From Lunularia cruciata (taxonomy: Eukaryota; Streptophyta; Marchantiopsida; Lunulariales; Lunulariaceae): a DNA stretch of 64,000 nt. Where the stretch lies: NCBI GenBank assembly GCA_948567375.1, contig OX419755.1, forward strand, positions 68,886,944 to 68,950,943. Reading direction: 5' to 3'. Shown here piece by piece: positions 23,787-34,098 of the stretch. Every line of letters begins with the position of its first letter. Positions within the stretch are counted from its first letter, which is position 1. The position numbers and the translations under genes were made by a program. The notes beneath the pieces were generated by a model. It had not been told where the DNA came from. It made no database searches and saw nothing but the letters and a program-made list of their open reading frames with translations.

Positions 23787-25599
23787 GTGTCACAACATTT
23801 GTAGTGCCGAAGCTAGGTTGCTTGGACGTTAGAGTGGTAGTATTGGTAGTTACTCATGGAGTATTTGTTGGGCGGTACATATTTTATGTTAGGGCTACTG
23901 ATCACACTGTAGGACCCATTGTCACTTGCACAATTTTCATTGTTGGATGTGCCCTCAACGGCACCGTTAGGGCTGGAAACCTAGGTCGAGCAAAGGGGTA
24001 GCTTTGAAGTGCAGCTCCAAAGAGACTCGCTTCTCTAATATTGAGCTTTTGAGTTGTTGGCTATGGTGGACAAAGGCCGGTGAGCTTCACATGGAGTCTC
24101 TTAACTAAAGTGGGTGTGGCTTGACTTTTATCAATGCTTGATTGTTGGTAGAGTGTAGAGTTAAAGATTGAGTACAGATTTGTTTGAGTGTGATTCAAGT
24201 GTAAGAATGAACCAAATATATCATAGAAGTGAGAGTTATGGGGAAATTGGGTGCAAGAACTAAGGGTGTTGGTGGTATCTCCAAGCCTAGCTAATCATTG
24301 TATTGTGATCATGGTTCAAATTTCCTTGAGAGTGATTATGTGCAGAAACTCTGTGCAATTTGATGTAGATTTGGTAGTGAGGCATAGAGTGTGCAAAAGC
24401 ATTAGCCAAATTTCTAAGAATGAAGTCAATTTGAGAAAGTGTGTGTTCAGTTTGAGCCCAAGAGGTGAAAACAAGGTAAATTTGGTACAAATTGAATTCA
24501 AAGTGTAAAATTGAAGGTGAAATTAAGAACCCATCCTCTTGAATTAGAGATTTGGAGATCCCCATCATCCTGATTTGGCTCAAGTTGAGATTTAGCAAAG
24601 GATTTAGCAACCAACCAACTGTAGAGGAAGTACGTCAGATTGGTGAAGGTTGCCCACAGTTGGAGGAGTTGCCCCAAAGTGTCCTAGTTAGTGCTTGAGT
24701 TAGCCATGGTTGGGTGAAGCTTGGCTAGATTTAAAAAGGGTTCAAATTGGCAAGAAGAAAGGCCCCAATTGAGCATTTAGAGGCAATGGGCTAGAGAGGC
24801 TATGAAAGCCTACAAGGACCAGCTTGATGGTTTGAGGCTAGCTAGTTTAGATGAGTTTTTTTTATCAACATTTGGCAAAATTTGTTTGCAATAGGATTTC
24901 AACTCCAGATCTTTGTTTCTTAGACTATTGCCCTAGCCAATTGGTCCACCGTCAATTGTTGTCTTAGTGATTGTTCCATTGATACCTACACACATGTTGC
25001 TTTGGGTAGGAGAGGTAGTTTGATCCCATTCTTGGTGATCTTGGTAACATAGGAAGTAGGTAACACTTTTTTTTATATCAAATGCCAATTGGTTCCAAAG
25101 TTAGTTTGGTATTGATTTATAAGATGGACGGTTTTGATTAGACTTCTTGTGAATGGACCTCCTCCATTCTCTACTTCTTGTTTGTGCACCATGTTTGTGT
25201 GAGGTGCCCTGACTTTAGAGTGTTGGTGATCTAGTGTGCTCTTGGTATTGAGGTTAGAGTGATGACCAATTAGACTACCTATGTTTCTCTTTGGTGAGGT
25301 AAGATGTGATGACCTACAAACCGTGAGAGCATGTGTTGTGATGACAAGTTACAAGTTGCACTATCTCCTAATGTAGTTGTCATAGTTAGAGCTACATTAG
25401 AGGGTGGTGTTCAATTGGTGTTGGCACTTGGTGTTTGAATTTGGTGGTGATCCTTGGTGTGGTACTTGTGTTGGTTATGGTTGTGGATTGAGTTACATTG
25501 TCACAATGGAGTTCTTTGAGGATTTCAAAGGAGATAGCACTATGGAACATAATAGTTTTACCTAAAGTGGCACTCCATATCAGCTTGTATTTCAAGTCC
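23787..25599 (+). other. Possible 5' leader of degenerate gypsy element D
   Basis: From about 23787 the composition changes from very AT-rich to mixed, and the sequence leads into gag-like remnants of element D. No LTR pair for D could be found, so this assignment rests on position. The open frame at 23804-24001 has no recognised domain. Confidence 0.3.
24889..24950 (-). repeat. tRNA-like segment with box A and box B remnants
   Basis: On the minus strand GTGGACCAATTGGCTAGGGC resembles a tRNA D-arm (box A). GAGTTGAAATCC lies 30 bases further, about where box B is expected. It could be a tRNA-derived SINE head. Stems are imperfect, so it is not a functional tRNA. Confidence 0.35.
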
Positions 25600-27264
25600 T
25601 AATGAGGGAGGAAATTGACTCTAATTTGGAATTTGATCCATGAGTTGATTTAAGTAAGAGTGCACTTGGTGTATCCGTACCGTTTTTATGAGACAAGGAC
25701 AAGATTTATAGGGCTTCCAAAGGCCCCAAGAACTACCCTAGTATAATGGGTACCATTGAGTTGGATGACTTTATCTAGGAGTTTGATAGTTGGTGTGATC
25801 TGCAGCTGATGCAAAACCCAACTTTGTTCACACCCTCATGGCATGGAAAGGGTTGTTTTAGCACTAAGAGGGTTTGAAAATGGATGACTATCATGAGTTT
25901 ATGAGAGCTTACTTGGAGGAAATCAAGCTATGGAGATAATATTGGTCTTCAAACTACTTCTCCATAATTTCAAGCTTGGTTGCTAGGGGTAAATTGGTAG
26001 TACCTACAAGTTCTAGCTCAAGAAGCATTGGCGGATCTAGTGGAGGTGCACTCGTTCGAGATGGTGCTGCTATGAGTGAGGGTGCCACTATAGAAGGTGG
26101 TGTAGTACCAAGGTTTAACTCCATGGTGGATTTCTTCTAATTCTTGAGGTAGAACTACCAAGGAGTGCAGATTGAAAAGCTAAGGAGCTTGTAGGAGTTC
26201 AAGCGGAAGACCTAAAAGAGCTTATGTGAGGCATACACTTGCATGGGATGGCTGATCAGTTTCACTCAAGGAGTTTTTGGTATGGGATCATGGAGTTGTG
26301 ATGTAGAGTATGTGATGCTATGTTGTTACATGCTACTTTACCTACTTTGGTAGTGGTTTTTAGTTTGGGTGAATGCATTGAGCTCAACATGGTGGAAGAG
26401 AGAGTGGTTGTAACAATAAAGAATTTACCGACAAGTTAGTCAAGACTAACAAAGTAGCAATTAGGCCAAATTAGCCTAGAATATTTTGGAAGCATCTAGC
26501 AAGGTTCTTGGTACCTTCAAACTATTGAGTAACATGCAAGTCAAGCGGTGACTCATAGGAGGAAGCTTCTTGTGAAGATTCATGGCTAGTTTAGCTTGCA
26601 TGCCAAATAGATAGCTTTTAGAAGGAAGCTTCTTGGGAAGCTTCTTGGCTAGCTTAGCTTGCATGCCAAGTAGATGGCTTCTAGAAAGAAGTTTCTTGGG
26701 AAGCTTCTCTATTAGCTTGAGTTGCATTCTAAGAAAATGGCTTTAAAGAAGCTTCTTAAGAAGCTTCTCAAGAGCCTTGTATGCTTCCTTATAAATACCA
26801 AAGCCCAAGCTCATGCTAGGATTTGGAGTTTCCCTCATTCAAGAGTCACAATGTGATCTTTCACATTTGATCTTCCATTCTATTATTTCTCTCCTTGGTC
26901 TTGGTCTTTTGAAGTGGTGATATTTGGATTTGGTAGGGAAACTTCATCCATAGCTATTACTTCTTCTAAAGTGCAATAGAGTGCACCACACCATATCAGC
27001 TTTTGAGGATAAAGTGGATAGCCCAAATCTTATAGAGGGAATGGAGAGCCTAGTATAACTAAACCCTTACCTTCATTTTTAAGTCAACAATAACTAGTGA
27101 GTGGTGGTGTTGCTTGTTGGACTTGTGGTGTACCTCACTACAAGAGAGAGTGCACTCAAGGTAGTTGATATGATACCTTTGGTACATCACAACAAGCATA
27201 GAGACAATGTGACCATTGCCATAAATTTGGGCACACTAGTGACCAATGCTTTGACCTTCACACA
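25600..27264 (+). pseudogene. Gag of gypsy element D, decayed and interrupted
   Basis: This contains scattered capsid-like coding remnants. After the solo LTR at 26409-26913 come two zinc knuckles, CWTCGVPHYKREC (near 27110-27160) and CDHCHKFGHTSDQC (near 27210-27255), both CX2CX4HX4C-like and typical of retrotransposon nucleocapsid. Many stops. The capsid part before the solo LTR is weak and is assigned by context. D is the oldest element in this part of the window because all neighbouring insertions lie inside it. Confidence 0.6.
26409..26913 (+). mobile_element. Solo LTR of the G/C/F (heat-shock-element) family in D gag
   Basis: This 505-bp LTR begins TGTAACAAT and ends TCTTTTGAA (family end TTTTACA, mutated). 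Perfect 5-bp target duplications GTGGT lie at 26404-26408 and 26914-26918. It contains repeated GAAGCTTC palindromes and the promoter box TATAAATACC near 26790. There is no internal sequence, so it is a solo LTR left by recombination. Confidence 0.95.
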
Positions 27265-30200
27265 GAGTTATAGAGTGGTAGGGCTACTATGGCAAGTGGT
27301 AAAGGAGCTCCAAATCATGAAAGACAAGGTGGTGGTAGAGGATCCACACATGGTAGGAGTGTAGTACTTGTCCTTGCTTTTGATACAACCATAGCTACTC
27401 AGATTGAGCAGTTGGAACAAAGATTGGCTAGCATGGCAATACCTTAGAGGAGATTGGATTTGGGTGTTGAGGCTTCCACCTCTTATGTTGGTGATAGAGA
27501 TGTCTTGGACTTTATGCGTAGAGTAGCATAAGTAGCTACATCTACCATAGTGACTAGGAAGGCAATACATGCTCTAGAGCCTAGAGGAGCATCAATGGAG
27601 TTGGACCCAGAAAGAGGAGAGGTTGGTAGATAGGTTAGACTCACCTAATCTTTCACACTCTTTGAGGCACTATAGACAACATCCATGGCTCCTAGATATC
27701 CTAATGCAGTCTAGATGCTAGTCAACCATTTTCTATTACACAAATTGAGTCTAACATGATGTTAAGGACAACTAAATTGATTATGTGCTTCCCTTTATTC
27801 TCAACCAATGACATGTTTACATTGGGAGTTGACCCAACTCTAGTGTTCCGATTGGCTATCCCACGTTGTGAGATTAGGGATGATGTGGTTCCTACTACTA
27901 GAGTAAAGGTGGTTGATAGTGGATTTGACTTGGTTGAGGAGCATGAGATCCACTCAATGACTAGTTCTTTATGGCAAGTAGTAGTAGCTAGATTGGAGGA
28001 GTTACTAGCTAGACCTATCTTTGAGCAAGCACAATTCATACCTAGAGTTGTCCTATTGGATAACCAAAGGGGGATTTTCCATTTGGTGGGACCTTCAAGG
28101 TAGGTCTATACACCACAGACTTTGGTACATATCCCCTTATGTTGGGGAAGACTACTATTGCAATCTAGAACTACAAAAGATTGACATAGAGAGGTGTCCA
28201 TTTCAGATCCAAACATCTTTAGGGGGTGGTTCTACACAATACATCACATGTAGAGATATCATTGTCCAGTTTCGCACTGGTCATCCAATTGATAGCTCTA
28301 TGGTGAGAGCTTAAGCCATTATGATAATAGTAGAGTCATATGAATATGCTAGTTGGTGGAGTAGTGTTATATCCCATATGTTTCAATATTGACTATTAGG
28401 AAGAGACAACCTCCTATAGACCAGGTTTTCATTCATGTGAGGGATGGGTATGTTGCCTACCAATATTCTTTAGTAGTGCTAGTCTTGTCTCAATATAGTC
28501 AAGGACCATAACCGTGGTTTCAACTTTCAATGGTTTTGTTACTTGGCTTGGTGACTTTTTAGAGTGGAACACCTATGTAGAGGATAATCCAATACTCAAA
28601 AGAGATCAATGGGATTTGGAGTACAAGTGGGATTGTTCTATCCACCTTGGATGTTCCATTGTGGAATTATAAGGAGACATTACAACAACATGTAGATCAA
28701 TTGGTGCAACACGCTTATGAGAGTGGAGCCTTTGTACCATGAAGAGACTAATGTGAAGATGAGCATCCAAAGTTTATTATCTTGTCATGTTTGGATACCA
28801 TAATTATTGCTTGGCAATATCTAATAGAGGGAGAATGTTTACTGGAGTTATTTGGTGGGATTAATACTAGACTAGCTATGGTATTACAAGTAGATATGAG
28901 TATAGAGGTATTTGTATATAAAGAGAGATGAGACTTCTAGGTGAGTCTCTCTACATCATGTGGCACACTTGATCTATTGGTATCTTGAGTTATTACTGAT
29001 ATCAGTAGTCAAGGATTACCAAAATACCTTACCAATAGACATTTCCTTACTAAGGGCGCAAGATTTGGAGAGACATGGTCCTATTTATTTGGTGATTTTT
29101 GGATGGCTATATAAAGGACACACCCATGATGGCCAAGGTTAGGGTCTCCAAGATCCCAACTCTAGTGTGTTTTGGGAGACATTATGTATATTGTGATATC
29201 TCTAGGTTCATTAGTCCATTTCTCTAGCATACATTTTGGAGAATGTTCTTTTGATGGGTGATTCTTGCACCTGGGTGGTGGTGATTACACATCAAGTATT
29301 TTGATGTGTAATCACCGTGTTCATTAGTCCATTCTTGGATAGGACATGTTGTGTTGTTGGATGCAACCAAAGTGGGATTGTGGGCTCATTGTCTTTTTCT
29401 TTGGTGGAAAAACCTCTTACCTAAAAAGGTTCTATAACATGCTTACGATGGGATTCAAAGACTAGATCACCTTACTATTGATGACATTTTGGATGTTGGG
29501 CACTAGTGTCAAATTGTGGTAGTGGTTGATAGGTCACCTACCATAATGGTTGGATAGCCTAGAGCCACTTTACTCGTACTTATGAGTTTCCCAAGCTCCC
29601 ATGCTTTTTGAGAGAGAAGTCTTGGACTTGTTTGGGACTCACAATTAAATAGTTAATGGAGCCCAACGTAGATGAGAGAGAGCGGGTGATGGGTTTTCAT
29701 ACCAGTATTACTACTATTACAATAGGGTTAGAGGCATCCAAGTGTTAGGTGTTAGGTCAAGCTATGGACCTAAATTGTTTGACCTGGATTATGAGCCTTG
29801 GCTTGGTATAGCAACATAGGATACTCTTGATAGGCATCATCATTTGAACACTTATGAGCTCTATGCCTATCAAGATGATTTAGGCACATGTTAGGAGTGA
29901 TAGACTGAGTGGGTAGGGTATTCTTGGGATACAACCAATGGCTACTAGTGAGAATGGTCTTCTTAGGGTCCATCTAAGTGACCATGCTCTACTTGGGTTA
30001 CACCCTTGGGATGTAGTTAGAGGATGCATGGAGCTTGTAGCTAGAGCAAAGGGAGTTTTCCACACTGAGGTTGGGAGTATGACACTTTTGCTCCCAATGG
30101 CCCAATGTAGTAGCCAATCAATACGTCTTCTATTCCTATATTAGTTATAGAGGATACTTGGGAGCCAGATATTGGACCGAAGCTTACAAAAGGGAAAAGA

Positions 30201-30269
30201 TGGAGACTTTAGAGATTCTTGAGGAGCTACACAAGTTCTTTTGCCTTTAGTATAAAGGATTTGGGTGCT
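27265..30269 (+). pseudogene. Long spacer of element D between gag and RT, decayed
   Basis: About 3 kb lie between the zinc knuckles and the RT, longer than usual. Discontinuous open segments include an HPKFIILSCLDTIIIAWQYL-type stretch near 28760-28810, and a GFHT..LGQAMDLNCLTWI stretch near 29690-29800. From memory, the latter resembles a segment seen ahead of RT in some plant gypsy polyproteins. No protease motif was identified. A perfect 16-bp hairpin lies at 29280-29316. Confidence 0.4.
29280..29316. repeat. Perfect hairpin, 16-bp arms, 5-base loop
   Basis: GGTGATTACACATCAA is followed by GTATT and the exact reverse complement TTGATGTGTAATCACC. There is no T-run after it, and its role is unknown. 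Confidence 0.9.
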
Positions 30270-30956
30270 CTAAAAGGACATGGTATTTAGATTGAGCTTA
30301 CTAGTGATACACCAATTTTTTGACATCCTTTTAGGTATATCACACAAAGAGAGCAATTATTCAAGGTCAAAATAGAGACCTTTTTGAAGCTGGTTTGGTG
30401 TAGATTTCACATAGAGAGTATGCTTCAACTATAGTGATGCTAACCAAGAAGGATATGCATGGCAACTACAATGATAGGTGGATGTGTGGAGATTACCATC
30501 CTATCAACCAATAGACTAGGGTTGATCGATATGCCATGCCTACACCAAAAGAGATCTTTGATGCAATTGGGTATGCAAAGATCTTCTGTACTTTGGATCA
30601 TCAAGACAAATATCATCAGTTCCCAATCAAGGAGGAGGATAAGTCCAAGATAACATTTTGGGCCATTGATCTTCAAGGCAAGGATGCATTATGCCAAATG
30701 AAGGTTCTTACTATTTGGATGAAGAACTCTCTTGCCAAGTTCCAAAGGGTGGTCAAGACAAGAACCTAGCAGGATTGGATTTTACTTGGTGCTATATTGA
30801 TGACATTTTGATCTATAGCACTACTATGGAGGAGCATGAGGGGTATTTTTTGGAGGTGTTTGAGAGATTGAGATCTCATGGACTCAACTTATATCTTGGG
30901 AAGTGTAGATTCTTCCACAAGTAGGTTGAGTATTTGGATCACACTATCTACCTTGG
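30270..30956 (+). pseudogene. Reverse transcriptase of element D, N-terminal and palm part
   Basis: Gypsy RT blocks occur across frames: KKDMHGNY..RWMCGDYHPIN (near 30450-30510), RYAMPTPKEIFDAIGYAKIF (30530-30590), TLDHQDKYHQFPI (30592-30635), the catalytic CYIDDILIYST (near 30790-30822), then FERLRSHGLNLYLGKCRFF (near 30860-30918). Frameshifts and stops break it. The reading stops exactly at the solo LTR insertion at 30957 and continues after it. Confidence 0.85.
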
Positions 30957-31697
30957 TGTAATACTCCGAGGACAAGAGAAGAGAGAAAACACAGATTGCA
31001 CACTCAAACATTCAATGCCCCAAGGGAGCACCTTCTCTTTATTATATAGACAAAGAGGATCTCCTCCAAGGAAGCTCCACCATAGGATTAGGGACACAGA
31101 TAGGTGACATGTCAGCAAGCTCCACCCTTGGATTACTTACTTGGATGGGTGACCTGTCTGGTCTAGGTCCTATCTGGTTGGTCAAACAAGCTTTGACTGG
31201 AGGGAATCTTTTAGGGAATCTTCCTATAGGAATCTCGGAATCACGTGAGTAAGGTACCGTTGGAAAGCTCTCGACGAGACAAAGCAAGATAGGGAAGGCC
31301 AGCCTTTCCTCCGTGGGGGGGGGGGGAATCTGCACATTTTTGAGGCCTAATTCATCCGTTTAGGCCTTTGAAATTGCCTTCAAAGATTTCTGGCATATTT
31401 CGGTCCCTACTCTATTAGTAGAAGTCCCCTTTTGGTGATACCTCTTTCTGATCTGTTTAGTCCATCATGTGTAACATCCTTCCAGATGTTACCAAACCAA
31501 TTCTCACCTTTAAAATTATATGTCTAGCTATTGGTTCTAAGGTTCTCAAGTCTATTTCGGTTTCTGCACTATTAGTAGAAGTACTCTTTTGGTGATACTT
31601 CTATCTGATCTAATTTGACCATCATATATAACATCATTTTAGAAGTTACCAAACTGAATTTCACATCTAGATCATATGGCTAACCCTTGGTATTACA
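30957..31697 (-). mobile_element. Solo LTR of family B inside D RT
   Basis: This 741-bp LTR has ends TGTAATACTC and TTGGTATTACA on the + strand, the same as the LTRs of element B (minus orientation). It is flanked by perfect CTTGG duplications at 30952-30956 and 31698-31702. It contains an internal imperfect tandem duplication of about 143 bp (31398-31540 and 31555-31697) and a run of 12 or more G near 31314-31326. Confidence 0.95.
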
Positions 31698-31702
31698 CTT
31701 GG

Positions 31703-31847
31703 AGGACTTCATGTTCAACAACCCAAGGTGGAGGCTATTGCATGAGTTTGGCCTACGGATGTGATCAAAGTGCAAGCATTCCGTGGGTTGAAAAACTTCT
31801 ATCACTAATATGTTAGAGGATTTAGTGCCATTGCCAAGGCCTTGACT
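31703..31847 (+). pseudogene. Element D RT thumb/connection fragment
   Basis: VQQPKVEAI, FRGLKNFYH and VRGFSAIAKALT (31800-31847) are the connection region that follows the RT palm in gypsy elements. It is interrupted by insertion of element E and resumes at about 39665 with KLT.EW and FIELKERL. Confidence 0.85.
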
Positions 31848-32539
31848 TGTAACACCCATTTGTGCATGTGTGTGGTATTGTGATATTTAGCTTGGTATTA
31901 CAAGTACTTAAGAGATATTATTTATATAGAGATAAAGGATGGTTCTATATTAGTCATGGTTAGCTAAAGTTAGTCATAGCTAAGATAGAGGGGACCTTAC
32001 TTTAGAGGAAGTAGAAAAGATGAGCACTATTATTTTGGACTTTAGTGTGTTGACTTGGTATTATTCCTAGGTGTTTGGCTTTGAGGAAAGAGTTGAGAAC
32101 TCTTGGGCCCGCAAGTCTTTTTGTTTTGGATTCTTCTTTAGTCCAAGGATAGCCCATGTGAAGGAATCCTTGCTTTAGTGGTTGGGTCAAGATAAGACCA
32201 CATGCTTAGGGGAATATACCCATGTGAATGGATATTCCTTTCTACTTTTTGACTTTACTTGACTTTTAGTCTAGTAACTTGAGTTACTATGGTAATTAGT
32301 AACTTTGGTATGTAACTATTTCACAAGTATATAAACAAGGAGTGAGGAGGTACTTATCATCCTTTCATTTACAACTATCTCTCTCTCATTGAGTTCTCTA
32401 GTGAGCAATGTCTTGAGTCTTGGAGTGTTAGCCTTGGAGGAGTATGATGGAGTTGGGATTCCTTGCCTTCTTAGTCCATGGTGCGCTACCATAATAGCCA
32501 TCAGAGGTTCATCCTGAGTGAGAGACAGGCCGGCTCACA
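31848..32539 (+). repeat. 5' LTR of element E
   Basis: It begins TGTAACACCC and ends GGCTCACA. A TATATAAA promoter box lies at about 32329-32336, and a TCTCTCTCTC pyrimidine tract follows near 32380. Confidence 0.95.
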
Positions 32540-32562
32540 TTTTTGGTTCCGTTGCCGGGACC
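32540..32562 (+). promoter_or_regulatory. Primer-binding site of element E
   Basis: TTTTTGGTTCCGTTGCCGGG directly follows the LTR. It differs by a few bases from TGGCGCCGTTGCCGGGG, the Asp-tRNA-complementary site known from Athila elements. Confidence 0.8.
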
Positions 32563-32580
32563 TCTCTAGAAGGCAAGATA

Positions 32581-32751
32581 ATGTTCCGTGTTCAATTCTA
32601 CATTTGGCAGAAGGATGCTATGAGAGCTCACTTGGAGAGAACCTTAGGAGAAGAGAGGGCTGAACTTATGTTAGAGAACCAAGATCCATTTGTATACCCT
32701 GTAGTTCATTATGATGTCTTTGAGGTGATTTTGTACATCTTGTACACATGA
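32581..32751 (+). CDS. Leader ORF A of element E (56 codons)
   Basis: This small ORF starts with ATG 20 bases after the PBS. The frame is open back to 32518 but that would overlap the PBS. It contains FYIWQKDAMRAHL, a Gly, 12 residues, PFVYPVVHY, then YILYT at the end. Without gaps it matches leader ORF B of the same element at about 21 of 50 residues. It shares YIW..MR, the Gly-12-Pro spacing and the PVV.Y core with the first leader ORF of element B, and the core with G, F and C. No function is known to me. Confidence 0.6.
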   Translation: MFRVQFYIWQKDAMRAHLERTLGEERAELMLENQDPFVYPVVHYDVFEVILYILYT

Positions 32752-33400
32752 GAGGAATTGGAGAGATTGTGAGAGGTGGAGTGTAGATTTTGGAGATTAA
32801 GGTGATTTTGGGCAAAATCTCAAGTTTGAGATCTGAACTTGAAATTTCTACACATGAGAGCTTGGGTTATCTTTCAGTTAGCACACTTGAAATTATTATC
32901 AGAGCTACTATGCGCAGTGGGCTAGAATTTTGGAAAGTTGATAGGGTAAAGTGCTCCCGCAACTGAATGCTCTCTGGAAAATTGTACATAGTCTCCCATT
33001 TCTTCAATTTGTAGTGAATTGTCCTGAAAATTTCCAAGAAAATTTAGTGCATTGTATCCTACGTGCTGCTACAAAACTTAGAGAGAGATCGTTTTTGCAC
33101 AAGGCATTATGAGTTTTTGAAGTGAAGGGGGTGGTTTTTGGACCAAATCTGAAATTTGTGTGCTGAATAGAAAGGTGTCTAGGCCAAATGGCTTAATGAA
33201 AAGATCTGAAATTTTTCACGGAGGGACGCCCTAGAGTTGTGATTAAGTGTGCCAAATTTCAGAGGACTGTGATATACTGGTTGGGATATTCGAGTGACAT
33301 TGTGAGGAAGGGTCAATTCTGGAGAGTGGAGATCTCATGCATGAGGAGTTGGAGATCAACAAAAAAAGTATGTTTGAGTGTTTAGATTCATCTTGGGAAC
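32752..33400 (+). other. Long untranslated leader segment of element E
   Basis: This 650-base stretch holds no open frame of note. It lies between leader ORF A and the zinc-motif ORF and may hold packaging or dimerisation structures. Confidence 0.5.
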
Positions 33401-33874
33401 ATGGAGGGTCATCAAGAGTGGAAATTGAGATTATGCAAGGTTCCCCAAGGGTTTGAGGTGAGTTTAGGGGTGGATTTGAGGGAAAGAGAGTTTACAATAG
33501 AATTTGAAGAGAGTCTTGAGAGGATCCAAAAACCTACACCACTTGGAGGAAAGAGTGAGTCTAAGAGCTTTCTGTGTGGAGAGAAGGGACATAAGGCAAG
33601 TTCATGTCCATTGACCTTTGAGAGCAAGAGATTGAGGGAAAGGAGAGGCTTACTTGACTTGGGTTTGCATGTTGGACCTTCTTCACCAAGATTGGGAGGG
33701 AGAAGATCTAAGACCAAGGAGTTGTGTGAGGTTTGTGGAATTGAAGGACTTCCAAAAGGACATGAGTGTAGTGGAGTAAAAGCACTTTTGGAAACTTTGG
33801 TGAAGGATCTTGGAGAGAGTCTTAGTACAGCTACAGAAATACTCCCACCTTCATTAGCTAGTTCTCAAGATTAG
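33401..33874 (+). CDS. Additional ORF before gag in element E, zinc-finger-like (157 codons)
   Basis: It starts at ATG (MEGHQEWKLRLCKVPQGF) and ends TAG, two bases before the ATG of leader ORF B. The middle has SFLCGEKGHKASSCP, a zinc knuckle whose first Cys has become Ser. Further on lies CEVCGIEGLPKGHEC, a second Cys/His cluster. The C-terminus is ETLVKDLGESLSTATEIL. The frame is intact and separate from gag (different frame). Extra ORFs ahead of gag are known in Ogre-type Tat elements, but I cannot say this is the same protein. A nucleic-acid-binding role is plausible from the motifs only. Confidence 0.65.
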   Translation: MEGHQEWKLRLCKVPQGFEVSLGVDLREREFTIEFEESLERIQKPTPLGGKSESKSFLCGEKGHKASSCPLTFESKRLRERRGLLDLGLHVGPSSPRLGGRRSKTKELCEVCGIEGLPKGHECSGVKALLETLVKDLGESLSTATEILPPSLASSQD

Positions 33875-33876
33875 TG

Positions 33877-34041
33877 ATGGAGATAATCTTTCAACTTATG
33901 GATAAACTATCCATGAGAGTTAGATTAATATGCACTCTAGGATTTGATATTGCTATAGAAATCTTGGAGCAACCTGAACCTTTTGTGTTCCCTAGAGTGG
34001 ATTATTCTCAGATGGTGTTAGTTATGTATATACTCTATTAG
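33877..34041 (+). CDS. Leader ORF B of element E (54 codons)
   Basis: ATG lies two bases after the stop of the preceding ORF, which would favour termination-reinitiation. It contains MRVRLICTLG, 12 residues, PFVFPRVDY and ends MYILY. It is clearly homologous to leader ORF A (about 42% identical over 50 ungapped residues), although the DNA has diverged much more than the LTRs have. It is in the same frame as gag, but several stops (TAG TAA TAG, later TAG TGA) lie between. Confidence 0.6.
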   Translation: MEIIFQLMDKLSMRVRLICTLGFDIAIEILEQPEPFVFPRVDYSQMVLVMYILY

Positions 34042-34098
34042 TAATAGATTGAGAGAAAAGAAAAGAGAAAAAAAATTGAGAGAAAAGAAAGATAGTGA

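Noticed and set aside
23804-24001. Open frame with VVVLVVTHG, tested as a leader ORF of element D
   Set aside because: It lacks the Gly-12-Pro core and the following Pro, so the resemblance is too weak.
31314-31326. Run of G in B LTRs as a polypurine tract or quadruplex
   Set aside because: It lies inside the LTR rather than at its border, and a single run does not make a quadruplex.
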